Below are positions 1 to 7,549 of a stretch of DNA of 41,051 bases, piece after piece (within the stretch, counting starts at the first letter, position 1; every line of letters starts with the position of its first letter). This DNA is from an uncultured Bacteroidota bacterium. GTDB lineage: Bacteria > Bacteroidota > Bacteroidia > Bacteroidales > GWA2-32-17. Made by a program: the position numbers and the translations under genes. A model generated the notes under the pieces. That model did no database searches. It was not told the DNA's origin and was given only the letters and a program-made list of their open reading frames with translations. Location: positions 1 to 41,051 of the forward strand of contig CAIQJL010000282.1 in NCBI GenBank assembly GCA_903872185.1, in the 5' to 3' direction.

Positions 1-273
1 TCACGAAGTTTTATTGACGAAGAATCGGAAAAAGATTTAGTAAATCTTCTTAAGAAGATTTGTATTGATTGCTGGAATGTTTTTCAGTTGACAGGTTTTG
101 TTAGAGTGGATTTCAGAATTGATAGAGATGGAAATCCATTTGTGTTAGAAGTTAATGCAAATCCTTGTATAACACCTGGCAGTGGATTTTACAGTGCTTG
201 TGAGAAAAAAGGATATAGCTTTTCATACGCAGTAACAAGAATGATTGAAGATACAGTTAGACATTTAAAATAA
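1..273 (+). CDS. ATP-grasp ligase, D-Ala-D-Ala ligase-like (C-terminal fragment)
   Basis: The frame is open from the first base of the window, so this is the 3' end of a gene that begins upstream (about 90 residues visible). It contains GFVRVDFRIDRDG followed by FVLEVNANPCITPGSGF. This is the end of the ATP-grasp fold, where the acidic and Asn residues (D, E, N in VDF and EVNANP) bind the magnesium ions next to ATP. The family joins a carboxylate to an amine through an acyl phosphate; D-alanine-D-alanine ligase is the best-known member. The substrate cannot be decided from the tail, and a peptide-type ligase outside cell-wall synthesis is equally possible. A GNAT acetyltransferase follows 89 bp downstream on the same strand and may belong to the same pathway. 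Confidence 0.75.
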   Translation, partial: SRSFIDEESEKDLVNLLKKICIDCWNVFQLTGFVRVDFRIDRDGNPFVLEVNANPCITPGSGFYSACEKKGYSFSYAVTRMIEDTVRHLK

Positions 274-281
274 AAACCACA

Positions 282-347
282 GTCATGTTGAGGCGCTCGA
301 AACATGATGGGTTGGCTTAAGTCACCCTTCGAGAACCTCAGGATGAC
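282..347. repeat. Imperfect inverted repeat, dispersed intergenic type
   Basis: Two 25-nt arms (282-306 and 323-347) are complementary at about 18 of 25 positions and enclose a 16-nt loop. The left arm begins GTCATGTTGA, the same ten bases that open the element at 7447. The right arm read in reverse begins GTCATCCTGAGG. It lies between two genes on the same strand, so it may end or attenuate transcription, or be a small dispersed element. Confidence 0.6.
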
Positions 348-362
348 ATAAAACTAAATAAT

Positions 363-845
363 ATGAACATTACATTTCGCACAGAACTAAGAGAATCAGA
401 TTTGACCGATATTCAGAATATTGTTGAATCAACTGGTTTCTTCTACGATTTTGAAATTCCTGTTGCTGTTGATTTAGCAAGAGAAGCTTTAACGCACGGA
501 CAAGAAAAAACAGAATATTTTTTCCTTTTTCTTGAGGTTGATGGCAAAACTGTAGCTTATTCATGTTATGGTCCTATTGCATGCACTATTGGTAGCTTCG
601 ATTTATATTGGATTGCAACACATAATGATTTTAGAGGAAAAGGTGTAGGCAAACAATTATTAGAAAAAACCCACGAAGCAATTAAAGCCAGAGGTGGAAA
701 ACTTGTGATTGCTGAAACATCAGGCACAGAAAAATATCTTCCAACCAGAATGTATTATGATAAAGTTGGTTATAAAGCCGAGGCAATTATTAAAGATTTT
801 TATCAGCCTGGCGACGATAAATTCATGTATGTTTTCAGACTCTAA
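363..845 (+). CDS. GNAT family N-acetyltransferase
   Basis: This 160-residue protein is the size of a single GNAT domain, which moves an acetyl group from acetyl-CoA to an amine. The acetyl-CoA pyrophosphate-binding motif is visible at about residues 89-100 (DFRGKGVGKQLL), after the central beta strand LYWIATHNDF. A tyrosine-rich C-terminal part (MYYDKVGY, near residue 130) is also typical. It starts at an ATG 89 bp after the ATP-grasp gene. The pairing suggests that a small molecule is ligated and acetylated, but the substrate is not shown. The convergent gap to the next gene (846-900) holds only a weak ATTGCG/CGCAAT inverted repeat at 861-892. Confidence 0.85.
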   Translation: MNITFRTELRESDLTDIQNIVESTGFFYDFEIPVAVDLAREALTHGQEKTEYFFLFLEVDGKTVAYSCYGPIACTIGSFDLYWIATHNDFRGKGVGKQLLEKTHEAIKARGGKLVIAETSGTEKYLPTRMYYDKVGYKAEAIIKDFYQPGDDKFMYVFRL

Positions 846-900
846 AAAAACATTATCGTCATTGCGTTAGGTGCGGTGAATTGACCCGCAATCGCATTAC

Positions 901-1494
901 TTATTTACCTCCACTTGTTTTTCTAAGCATTATTGGAAATTGTAATGAAGCCCCACCTATTGCAGTTTCACCAAAAACAGTAAATGCTGCAAAAAATCTA
1001 GTATCAAAAAAATAAGTTTTACTCAATTTAATACGTATACCAAGGTTTAACAATGGACCAATATCTTGAGTGCCATATCCACCATTTACAATATATAAGC
1101 CAGGTCCAATAAAAAAACCAATAGGAAAAGAAACGGGATTTTTCTTATTTGGAGGATATGATCCAGCAAGTGCATTGAAATTAAATACTAATTGCCCATA
1201 CTGAGAACCGTAAAGTTTTTTGTCGTTTTCAAAAAATGCATATTGCGAACCTAAATGAAAATCAAATGAAAAATTATAATTTTTACTTAATTTTATTATT
1301 CTTTTTCTAATACAAAAACTTAAATTTGGACCGTAAAACGATGCTGATGTATATGCATTTGAAGCCTCACCATATGCAATTCCAGGGCTTATAGAAATCA
1401 CATATCGACCGTTTTTTTTCTTATCTCGTTGAGAATATGCTTTAAGTGAAACTAAAGCTATCAAAACAAGAATAAAATACTTTGCTAATTTCAT
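901..1494 (-). CDS. Exported outer-membrane beta-barrel-like protein
   Basis: This 197-residue protein has a Sec signal peptide at residues 1-21 (MKLAKYFILVLIALVSLKAYSQ). The mature part has many short alternating strands rich in aromatic residues and glycine (FFIGPGLYIV, FFDTRFFAAF), as in small eight-stranded barrels of Bacteroidota. No catalytic motif is seen. I infer outer-membrane location and cannot name a family or function. It points toward the GNAT gene. Confidence 0.6.
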   Translation of the reverse strand: MKLAKYFILVLIALVSLKAYSQRDKKKNGRYVISISPGIAYGEASNAYTSASFYGPNLSFCIRKRIIKLSKNYNFSFDFHLGSQYAFFENDKKLYGSQYGQLVFNFNALAGSYPPNKKNPVSFPIGFFIGPGLYIVNGGYGTQDIGPLLNLGIRIKLSKTYFFDTRFFAAFTVFGETAIGGASLQFPIMLRKTSGGK

Positions 1495-1591
1495 AACTAA
1501 TAATATTAAATAGTATCTAACTAAAATTATAATCTATATTTTTAACGAGCTTTATTTATATAAGGTTTTAATTAATCCGTTTTTTATTCTG

Positions 1592-2044
1592 TTAAACTTT
1601 AGAAATTAATTTTAAATGCATTTCTGCTTTTTTAATTTTTATTATTTCGCACAAGTAGCTTTCTCCTAGCGAATATTTTAAACAATCGGAAAAATTAACT
1701 ACAATCGCATGTTTCGTTTTTGAACTTATAGCTTTTATTACCAAATATTTATCTTTTGTTTTGCGCGTTTCCTTCTGTTTAGTCTCAATTAGGGTAAAAA
1801 AATCCTTTTCGCCAACAGAATAAATAGGACTTTTAGGTTCTAAAAAGACTCTTCCGCTACAACTTATCTTGTCAATTCTACATCTGATTTCATTTCCTAT
1901 TTTGATATTATACTCATCATAATATTTTGTTGGAAGCAAATACTTTTTATCGAATTCTGATAAAAGAATATAATATGATTCATCAGATAGGTCGATTATT
2001 TTCTCTACCTTAAAATTAAATTCATATCCTTCTTCCAAAATCAT
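1592..2044 (-). CDS. Small OB-fold/S1-like protein, function unknown
   Basis: This 150-residue cytoplasmic protein has no signal peptide or membrane segment. It seems to consist of two or three short beta-rich OB-fold-like units: about residues 7-35 (FKVEKIIDLSDESYYIL), 45-75 (YNIKIGNEIRCRIDKISCSG, then RVFLEPKSPIYSVGE), and 95-150. The phrase GRVFLEPKSPIYSVGE resembles S1/OB-like segments seen in Bacteroidota proteins that may bind RNA. This is a resemblance recalled by eye, not a search result. Its own promoter lies at 2060-2088, and it is divergent from the carboxypeptidase gene. Confidence 0.55.
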   Translation of the reverse strand: MILEEGYEFNFKVEKIIDLSDESYYILLSEFDKKYLLPTKYYDEYNIKIGNEIRCRIDKISCSGRVFLEPKSPIYSVGEKDFFTLIETKQKETRKTKDKYLVIKAISSKTKHAIVVNFSDCLKYSLGESYLCEIIKIKKAEMHLKLISKV

Positions 2045-2059
2045 TTTTTTATTTTTTCA

Positions 2060-2088
2060 CAAAATTACATTCGTTTTTACAAATTCAA
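2060..2088 (-). promoter_or_regulatory. Promoter of the OB-fold-like gene
   Basis: Read on the minus strand, TTG (2088-2086) is followed after 18 nt by TAATTTTG (2067-2060). This matches the Bacteroidota pattern TTG-N17-23-TAnnTTTG. It lies 16 bp before the ATG at 2044. Confidence 0.6.
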
Positions 2089-2091
2089 TAC

Positions 2092-2119
2092 TTGCTTTAA
2101 GCATTTATGGCTATTTTTG
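2092..2119 (+). promoter_or_regulatory. Promoter of the M14 carboxypeptidase gene
   Basis: TTG at 2092-2094 and TATTTTTG at 2112-2119 are 17 nt apart, a full match to the Bacteroidota housekeeping pattern. The ATG at 2157 is 38 bp downstream. It sits back to back with the promoter at 2060-2088. Confidence 0.65.
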
Positions 2120-2156
2120 ATAAAAATAAATTTAATCTTTATTAAGACATAATAAT

Positions 2157-3902
2157 ATGAGAATAATATTCACAATATCTATATTACTTTTTTCGACAAC
2201 TTTATTGTTATCGCAGAATAATAAGCTGATTACGTTTTTTGAAAAATCAAATTATTTAGAAACTCCTCGCTACGATTCGACTATTGCATTTTGTAAGGCT
2301 TTGGCTAAAAGTTCTCCATTAATTCATTATAGTTCGTTTGGGGTTAGTCCTGAGGGCAGAGAATTGCCATTATTAATTGCAGATAAAGATCACATATCAG
2401 ATGTTTCATTATTGAAAAATTCTGGAAGAACTATTTTATTTATTCAAGCATGTATTCATGCAGGTGAACCAGATGGTAAAGATGCTGGATTTATGCTCTT
2501 CAGGGATTTTGTTACTGATAAAAACATTACAAAATATTTAGAAAATGTATCAGTGGTTTTTATACCAATATTCAATGTTGACGGTCACGAAAGATGGAGT
2601 GCATACAATAGAATAAATCAGAATGGACCAACAGAAATGGGTTGGCGAACAAATGCAAATAATTTAAATTTAAATCGTGATTACATTAAAGCAGAAGCTC
2701 CTGAAACTAAAGCATGGATAGGGTTATTTAATAAACTTGATCCTGATTTCTTTATAGATTGCCATGTTACCGATGGTGCTGATTATATTTATCCTATAAC
2801 TTATGGAATTGAAATTAATGGTAATATGGATTCCAATATTACTAAATGGCAAAGAAATATTTATTTACCAGAAATAACATCTTCAATGGAAAAAGCTAAT
2901 TATCCTATTTTCCATTATGTTAGTTTTAGGGAATGGCATAATATTGAAAGTGGGTTAGAAAGTTGGGTAACTGCTCCTATGTTATCAAACGGATATACAG
3001 CAATGGTAAATTGTCCAGGTTTATTAATTGAGTCGCACATGCTTAAAGATTATAAAACAAGAGTATTTGCAACTTATAAAATGCTTGAATACACATTACA
3101 AATCCTTAATGATACAGGAAAAGAACTAAAGAAATATAAGAAAGAAGCTGATTTGTATTCATCCTCTGATGAATTCAGAAAAAAACCTTTTCCACTCGAA
3201 TTTAATTTCACTAAAGATAGTACAATGGTTGAGTTTAAAGGAATGGAATACACCCAAGAAAAAAGTGATTTAACAGGTGGTAAATGGTTTAAATTTGGCA
3301 AAACTATTAAGAATTATAAATTACCATATTTTAATAACATTAAACCTATAACTTTTGCTGATTTGCCCAAATATTATGTAGTTCCTAAGCAATGGGCATT
3401 TATTGAAGACTTATTAATAATTCATAACATTAAATACACTAAAACTAAAAATGATACTGCAATAAATGTAAAGACTTATATTTTCAATAATGTTCAGTTT
3501 GGTGCAACACCTTATGAGGGAAGACAAAGAGTCTCTTCTTTTGAAATAGACACAACAACAATTAAAATGGAATTAGCGAAAGGTTCAATTTTAGTTCCGG
3601 TAAATCAGGCTAAATCAAGGCTAATTGCACATATTTTTGAACCAATGTCTGATGCCTCGCTGTTAAAATTTGGATATTTTAACACTATATTTGAACAGAA
3701 AGAATACGGAGAATCTTATGTTTTGGAGCCTTTAGCCCGTGAAATGCTTAAAGATCCTAAAATTAAGGAAGCTTACGAAACAGAAGTTAAAAATAATTCA
3801 AATTATCCTAAAGATCCAGATGCTATTTTAAATTGGTTTTATTCTCATTCGCAATATAAAGATATCCAGCAAAATATATACCCTATTGGTAAAATATTCT
3901 AA
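2157..3902 (+). CDS. Exported M14 family zinc carboxypeptidase
   Basis: This 581-residue protein begins with a signal peptide (about residues 1-20, ending LLLSQ), so it acts in the periplasm or outside the cell. The M14 zinc site is complete: H101 and E104 in IHAGEPDG, and H203 in DCHVTDGADY. R174 in LNLNRDY fits the substrate-binding Asn-Arg pair, and E292 in LLIESHML fits the catalytic glutamate. The peptidase domain spans about residues 30-320. The remaining 260 residues form a beta-rich C-terminal extension without a recognised motif. The family removes C-terminal residues from peptides, or cleaves cell-wall peptides in some branches. It is monocistronic behind its own promoter. Confidence 0.88.
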   Translation: MRIIFTISILLFSTTLLLSQNNKLITFFEKSNYLETPRYDSTIAFCKALAKSSPLIHYSSFGVSPEGRELPLLIADKDHISDVSLLKNSGRTILFIQACIHAGEPDGKDAGFMLFRDFVTDKNITKYLENVSVVFIPIFNVDGHERWSAYNRINQNGPTEMGWRTNANNLNLNRDYIKAEAPETKAWIGLFNKLDPDFFIDCHVTDGADYIYPITYGIEINGNMDSNITKWQRNIYLPEITSSMEKANYPIFHYVSFREWHNIESGLESWVTAPMLSNGYTAMVNCPGLLIESHMLKDYKTRVFATYKMLEYTLQILNDTGKELKKYKKEADLYSSSDEFRKKPFPLEFNFTKDSTMVEFKGMEYTQEKSDLTGGKWFKFGKTIKNYKLPYFNNIKPITFADLPKYYVVPKQWAFIEDLLIIHNIKYTKTKNDTAINVKTYIFNNVQFGATPYEGRQRVSSFEIDTTTIKMELAKGSILVPVNQAKSRLIAHIFEPMSDASLLKFGYFNTIFEQKEYGESYVLEPLAREMLKDPKIKEAYETEVKNNSNYPKDPDAILNWFYSHSQYKDIQQNIYPIGKIF

Positions 3903-3926
3903 TCCTTCAATCAATCTCAGTAAAAC

Positions 3927-3951
3927 GCAATAAGACATATTGTCGCATTGC
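3927..3951. repeat. Inverted repeat upstream of hsp20
   Basis: Arms GCAATAAGAC (3927-3936) and GTCGCATTGC (3942-3951) pair at 8 of 10 positions around a 5-nt loop. There is no T run, so a terminator role is doubtful. Together with CATATTGTC at 3967-3975 and CTGACATTAT at 3995-4004, it forms a group of TGTC/GACA half-sites that could be operator sites for the heat-shock gene. Confidence 0.4.
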
Positions 3952-4073
3952 AAAAAGAAATAGTGCCATATTGTCATTATTTTGCATTTTGTTTCTGACA
4001 TTATTTCAAATTTTTGTTTTGGGAATATAATTTGAAAAACCTCCAGCATAAATTAATTATTAACTAAAAAAAC

Positions 4074-4078
4074 GGAGG
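4074..4078 (+). promoter_or_regulatory. Strong ribosome binding site of hsp20
   Basis: GGAGG lies 8 nt before the ATG at 4087. Most genes in this window lack a recognisable Shine-Dalgarno sequence, as is usual in Bacteroidota. This site stands out and fits a gene that must be translated strongly under stress. Confidence 0.7.
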
Positions 4079-4086
4079 ACAAAATT

Positions 4087-4521
4087 ATGTTACCAAGATT
4101 AAGAACATTCAGCCCAAGTCTAGTTGACAACTTCTTAAACAATGATTTTTTAGACAATTTTATTAGCAACAATGCACATGTGTATAACAGAAGCATACCA
4201 GCAATAAATATTGTTGAATCAAAAGAAAATTTCAGAATTGAGATTGCAAATCCTGGATTGGACAAAGAAGATTTTAAAATAGATCTTCACAACGATTTGC
4301 TTACTATTTCTGGTGAAAAGAAAAGCGAGAACGAAGAAAAAGAGGAAAAGTACATGCGTAAAGAATTTAATTACACACACTTTAAACGCTCTTTTATACT
4401 TCCCGATTCTGCAAATGCAGAAAATATTGAGGCTACTCACAAAAACGGAATTCTAACTGTAACAATTAACAAGAAGGAAGAAGCAAAAGAGAAAGAACCT
4501 CGCCAGATAAACGTAAAATAA
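4087..4521 (+). CDS. Hsp20/alpha-crystallin small heat-shock protein
   Basis: This 144-residue cytoplasmic chaperone holds unfolding proteins in a refoldable state without using ATP. The alpha-crystallin domain covers about residues 37-130. It starts at PAINIVESKENFRIEIANPG, continues through DFKIDLHNDLLTISGEKK, and ends with the signature ATHKNGILTVTINKK (the conserved A-x-x-x-N-G-x-L motif). The charged tail ends RQINVK, with an I-x-V motif used for oligomer contacts. It is preceded by a strong ribosome binding site and followed by a terminator, so it is a single-gene unit. Confidence 0.95.
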   Translation: MLPRLRTFSPSLVDNFLNNDFLDNFISNNAHVYNRSIPAINIVESKENFRIEIANPGLDKEDFKIDLHNDLLTISGEKKSENEEKEEKYMRKEFNYTHFKRSFILPDSANAENIEATHKNGILTVTINKKEEAKEKEPRQINVK

Positions 4522-4540
4522 TTTTAAAGTTAGTATTAGT

Positions 4541-4576
4541 AAAGTGCCGTTTTTGAAAAAGAATGGCACTTTTTAT
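4541..4576 (+). terminator. Rho-independent terminator of hsp20
   Basis: AAAGTGCC (4541-4548) pairs perfectly with GGCACTTT (4565-4572). The inner TTTTTG/GAAAAA bases can extend the stem, and TTTTTATTT follows. It sits 20 bp after the hsp20 stop. Confidence 0.8.
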
Positions 4577-4585
4577 TTCTTGTCT

Positions 4586-4609
4586 GTTTAAAGCGTCCTT
4601 GCTTTAAAC
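4586..4609. repeat. Perfect 9-bp hairpin GTTTAAAGC
   Basis: GTTTAAAGC (4586-4594) and GCTTTAAAC (4601-4609) flank a 6-nt loop in the convergent gap between hsp20 and the delta-60 gene. No T run follows on either strand. It may stabilise a 3' end of the delta-60 transcript; the role is unproven. Confidence 0.4.
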
Positions 4610-4688
4610 CATATTTATAAGGTTTATGGCTATAGGCCTTTGTTAAAAAATACCTTGAGGTTTGCTCGGGGTAATTCATTTATGAAAA

Positions 4689-5969
4689 TTATTTTTTCTT
4701 ACGACCGCTGTATCTATATAATGTTATATCGGTAAAAGTTCCAAATCGTACATTACCTGAAATTAAAATTTTTCCGTCAACCTGAATGGCAGCTGCATAT
4801 GCATTATTGTACCTATAGTTTTTTAATGCTTTTGAAATTATTTTTCCTTTTTTGCCAAATGTTTTATCAAGCTTTCCGTATATGGTATATCTAAGTATTT
4901 CAATGCTTGTAATAGTATCTTTTGTTGTATTTCCTATAAGAATTAGTTTACCATCATCTTGTAATAAAGATGCACTTAAAACTTCTAACGATCCTTTTTT
5001 ACTATGAATAACAATTCCTTTATTTCCAATAGTTGTATCTATTGTTCCATCTTTTAAATACCTAACAAATGCTAAATCGCTAAAATCATTATTAAAGACG
5101 TGTCCACTTGCTATTATTTTATCATCAGGTTGAATTAACAAAGAGGTAAGATTATCATTTTTGTCACTAAATGAAGTAATAACAATTCCTTTTTTTCCAA
5201 ATGTCGTATCTAAAAGTCCGTTTGGTAAATACCTTACAATAACAAAATCAGTATATATTCCCTTTTTTAAATCACCCCCTATTATAATTTTTCCGTCTTT
5301 TTGAATTACAATTGAAGTAGCTGTAGCATCTGAATTTTCTATATCAGTAATTACAATTCCTGAGTCCCCAAATTGAGTGTCTATTTGACCATTTTGCAAA
5401 TATTTAGTAATGGCAAAATTGGATTGTTTCCCATCAAATGTTTTTCCGGCTGCAATAATTTTATCATCAGGTAGAATCTGAATACCTACAATTATGTCTG
5501 AAGGTTTTTCAATTGAAGTAATTGCTATACCTTCTTTTCCAAAACTTTTATCAATAGAACCATCTTGATTATACCTAACTAATGCAAAATCTTCATCTGT
5601 TTCATTACCTATATGTCCGGCTACTATAATTTTTGAGTTTGATTGTAATTTAACACTATTTGCAATATCATACTCAGGCCCAATAGGAGTAATAACTTTT
5701 CCATTTTTTCCAAACAAGGTATCAAGTAAACCATTAGTGTTAAAGCGACAAATTGCAAAATCTTCATTTACACCGTTATCGGTAAATCCTGCGAGTATAA
5801 TTTTACCATCTTTCTGAATTACCATTGATTTACAATAATCATTATCATGATTCAAATCAGTTATTACTAAGCCTTTATTACCAAAACTTTTATCGAGTTT
5901 ACCTTCTTTTTGTGAAAAACCTAAAAAACAAATAAAAAATAAAATAAGTATAAAATTGATTCTTAACAT
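4689..5969 (-). CDS. Exported delta-60 repeat (beta-propeller-like) protein
   Basis: This 426-residue protein has a signal peptide (MLRINFILILFFICFLGFSQ). It is almost wholly built of about seven repeats of roughly 55 residues. Each contains a phrase such as LDTTFGKKGIVIT followed by QKDGKIIIGG and DFVIVRYLPNG. This is the delta-60 repeat known from many Bacteroidota secreted proteins, which probably folds as a propeller. No enzyme residues are seen. I chose the ATG at 5969. A TTG three codons upstream would put residues before a good signal peptide, and a possible -7 box lies at 6022-6029. No C-terminal sorting domain is evident; the end is a short basic tail (GRKKK). Confidence 0.85.
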   Translation of the reverse strand: MLRINFILILFFICFLGFSQKEGKLDKSFGNKGLVITDLNHDNDYCKSMVIQKDGKIILAGFTDNGVNEDFAICRFNTNGLLDTLFGKNGKVITPIGPEYDIANSVKLQSNSKIIVAGHIGNETDEDFALVRYNQDGSIDKSFGKEGIAITSIEKPSDIIVGIQILPDDKIIAAGKTFDGKQSNFAITKYLQNGQIDTQFGDSGIVITDIENSDATATSIVIQKDGKIIIGGDLKKGIYTDFVIVRYLPNGLLDTTFGKKGIVITSFSDKNDNLTSLLIQPDDKIIASGHVFNNDFSDLAFVRYLKDGTIDTTIGNKGIVIHSKKGSLEVLSASLLQDDGKLILIGNTTKDTITSIEILRYTIYGKLDKTFGKKGKIISKALKNYRYNNAYAAAIQVDGKILISGNVRFGTFTDITLYRYSGRKKK

Positions 5970-6021
5970 TCTTGACAATTTTCGTTAATGAGTATTGTTT
6001 TCAATTACTAAATAAGTATTT

Positions 6022-6029
6022 CAAATATA
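6022..6029 (-). promoter_or_regulatory. Possible -7 box for the delta-60 gene
   Basis: TATATTTG on the minus strand matches TAnnTTTG and lies 53 bp before the ATG at 5969. No TTG is found at the expected -33 distance, so support is partial. Confidence 0.35.
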
Positions 6030-6109
6030 TAGAAAATTCAAAATATAGATTCTTAAATATACTTAATAACTAAAAAGTATTATTCACCTTTTATTATTAA
6101 GCCATTAAT

Positions 6110-6117
6110 TACCTTTG
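6110..6117 (+). promoter_or_regulatory. -7 box for the MFS transporter gene
   Basis: TACCTTTG matches the TAnnTTTG box exactly and lies 20 bp before the ATG at 6138, implying a very short leader. The -33 element is not clear. Confidence 0.45.
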
Positions 6118-6137
6118 TATTTCTACAAAAATACTTA

Positions 6138-7424
6138 ATGCTTAAATTATTTAATAAAAGTCTTGGTCAGCTTGAAAAGAAAACATTCAGGTTGCATTTT
6201 ATTTATTCAATAATTGAGGGAATAATAGTTGGGGTTTTAGCTTTAAATGAATTTGTGTTTGTTAAAAGTCTTAAAGGAAGCGATGTTTCTGTTGGCTTGC
6301 TTTTTCAGTTTTCTGTATTTGTTTTAACATTTTCTGTATTATTAAATGAATGGTCGAAACGAATTAAAAATCAGAAACGTTTTATAATTACTGTAGGATT
6401 AATAACCAGACTCCCTTTATTATTACTTTTCTTATTTCCTGATAATGTTGGGCACCTGGCTTCAAATAAGATTTATCACTTATTTTTTATTTTAATATTT
6501 CTAACTTATTATTTAGCAAATCCAATAATTTTTCCAATAATAAATCAATTATTAAAGTCGAGTTATAGACACGAAAAATTTAGTCAATTATACAGTTATT
6601 CAACTATTGCTAACAAGGTTGTAATGATGATAGTAACATTATTATATGGAATTTTACTTGACAATAATGAAAATGCATACCGATATGTTTTTCCTGTAAT
6701 TTCAATTTTAGGAATTTGTTCAGTTTGGTTGTTATCAGGAATTAAATCAACTGAAGATTTAAATATTATCCCTTCTCTCCCGCTTTGGCAGTCGGTAAAA
6801 CGTAGCATAAAGAATATGAGATCAAAAATGAAAATAAATAAACCTTTTCGTGATTTTGAAGCTGCATTTATGTTTTATGGATTTGCATTTATGGGAACTG
6901 TTTCCGTTATAACAATTTACTTTGAAAAAGGTTTAGGTTTAAATTATTCTAGTGTTGCCTTTTACAAGAATTCATATAATTTACTTGCGATTATTTTACT
7001 CCCACTTTTTGGAAGATTAATAGGTAAAATTGATCCTAGAAAATTTTCTGCAATTACTTTTGCATCACTATTATTTTATTTGGTATTTATTGCTTTAACA
7101 ACTATTTTTCCATACTTCTCAGATATAGAAGGAATCAGAATTTACTATACTTTATTTGTTGCAATGTTATTTAATGGTGTGTTTGCAGCAACTATGTCTT
7201 TATTGTGGAGTATTGGCTCTGTTTATTTTTGTAAAACAGAAGAAGCGTCAGAATATCAGTCCATTCATTTAACATTTACTGGACTTCGTTCATTTTTCGC
7301 ACCTTTGTTAGGAGTATGGATATATTGGCTGGTTGGTTTTACTGCTACGTTTTTAACGGGTGTTGTTTTGTTAGCAATAGCAGTTGGAATTTCGTTAAAG
7401 AGTCAGAAAAAGTATAGTTTATAA
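6138..7424 (+). CDS. MFS transporter, substrate unknown
   Basis: This 428-residue inner-membrane protein has about twelve hydrophobic segments. The basic loop LNEWSKRIKNQKR sits after the second segment, as in the major facilitator superfamily, and a longer basic loop near residues 215-232 (SIKNMRSKMKINKPFRDFE) separates the two halves. The second half has another basic loop, FGRLIGKIDPRKF, equivalent to the first. The family moves small solutes using ion gradients. No substrate-specific motif is recognised, and neither neighbour is metabolically linked. It stands alone between divergent and convergent genes. Confidence 0.8.
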   Translation: MLKLFNKSLGQLEKKTFRLHFIYSIIEGIIVGVLALNEFVFVKSLKGSDVSVGLLFQFSVFVLTFSVLLNEWSKRIKNQKRFIITVGLITRLPLLLLFLFPDNVGHLASNKIYHLFFILIFLTYYLANPIIFPIINQLLKSSYRHEKFSQLYSYSTIANKVVMMIVTLLYGILLDNNENAYRYVFPVISILGICSVWLLSGIKSTEDLNIIPSLPLWQSVKRSIKNMRSKMKINKPFRDFEAAFMFYGFAFMGTVSVITIYFEKGLGLNYSSVAFYKNSYNLLAIILLPLFGRLIGKIDPRKFSAITFASLLFYLVFIALTTIFPYFSDIEGIRIYYTLFVAMLFNGVFAATMSLLWSIGSVYFCKTEEASEYQSIHLTFTGLRSFFAPLLGVWIYWLVGFTATFLTGVVLLAIAVGISLKSQKKYSL

Positions 7425-7443
7425 CAATATTTACAAATTTATG

Positions 7444-7545
7444 TTTGTCATGTTGAACATCCGCCGCGGCGGATGAAACATCTATTTCTAGGATATAGAT
7501 TTAGCTTCGCTAGAAATTGTTCTTCTATACACTCAGATTGACAAA
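7444..7545. repeat. Nested inverted repeat with a GC-rich palindrome
   Basis: Outer arms TTTGTCATGTTGA (7444-7456) and TCAGATTGACAAA (7533-7545) are imperfectly complementary. Inside is a perfect 16-nt palindrome, ATCCGCCG plus its complement (7459-7474), strikingly GC-rich for this genome. It fills the convergent gap between the MFS and hydrolase genes. It may end transcription both ways. The shared GTCATGTTGA start links it to the repeat at 282. Confidence 0.55.
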
Positions 7546-7549
7546 AATG

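Noticed and set aside
88-273. A separate 61-codon gene beginning at TTG
   Set aside because: The same frame is open back to base 1 and encodes the ATP-grasp end, so it is the tail of a longer gene.
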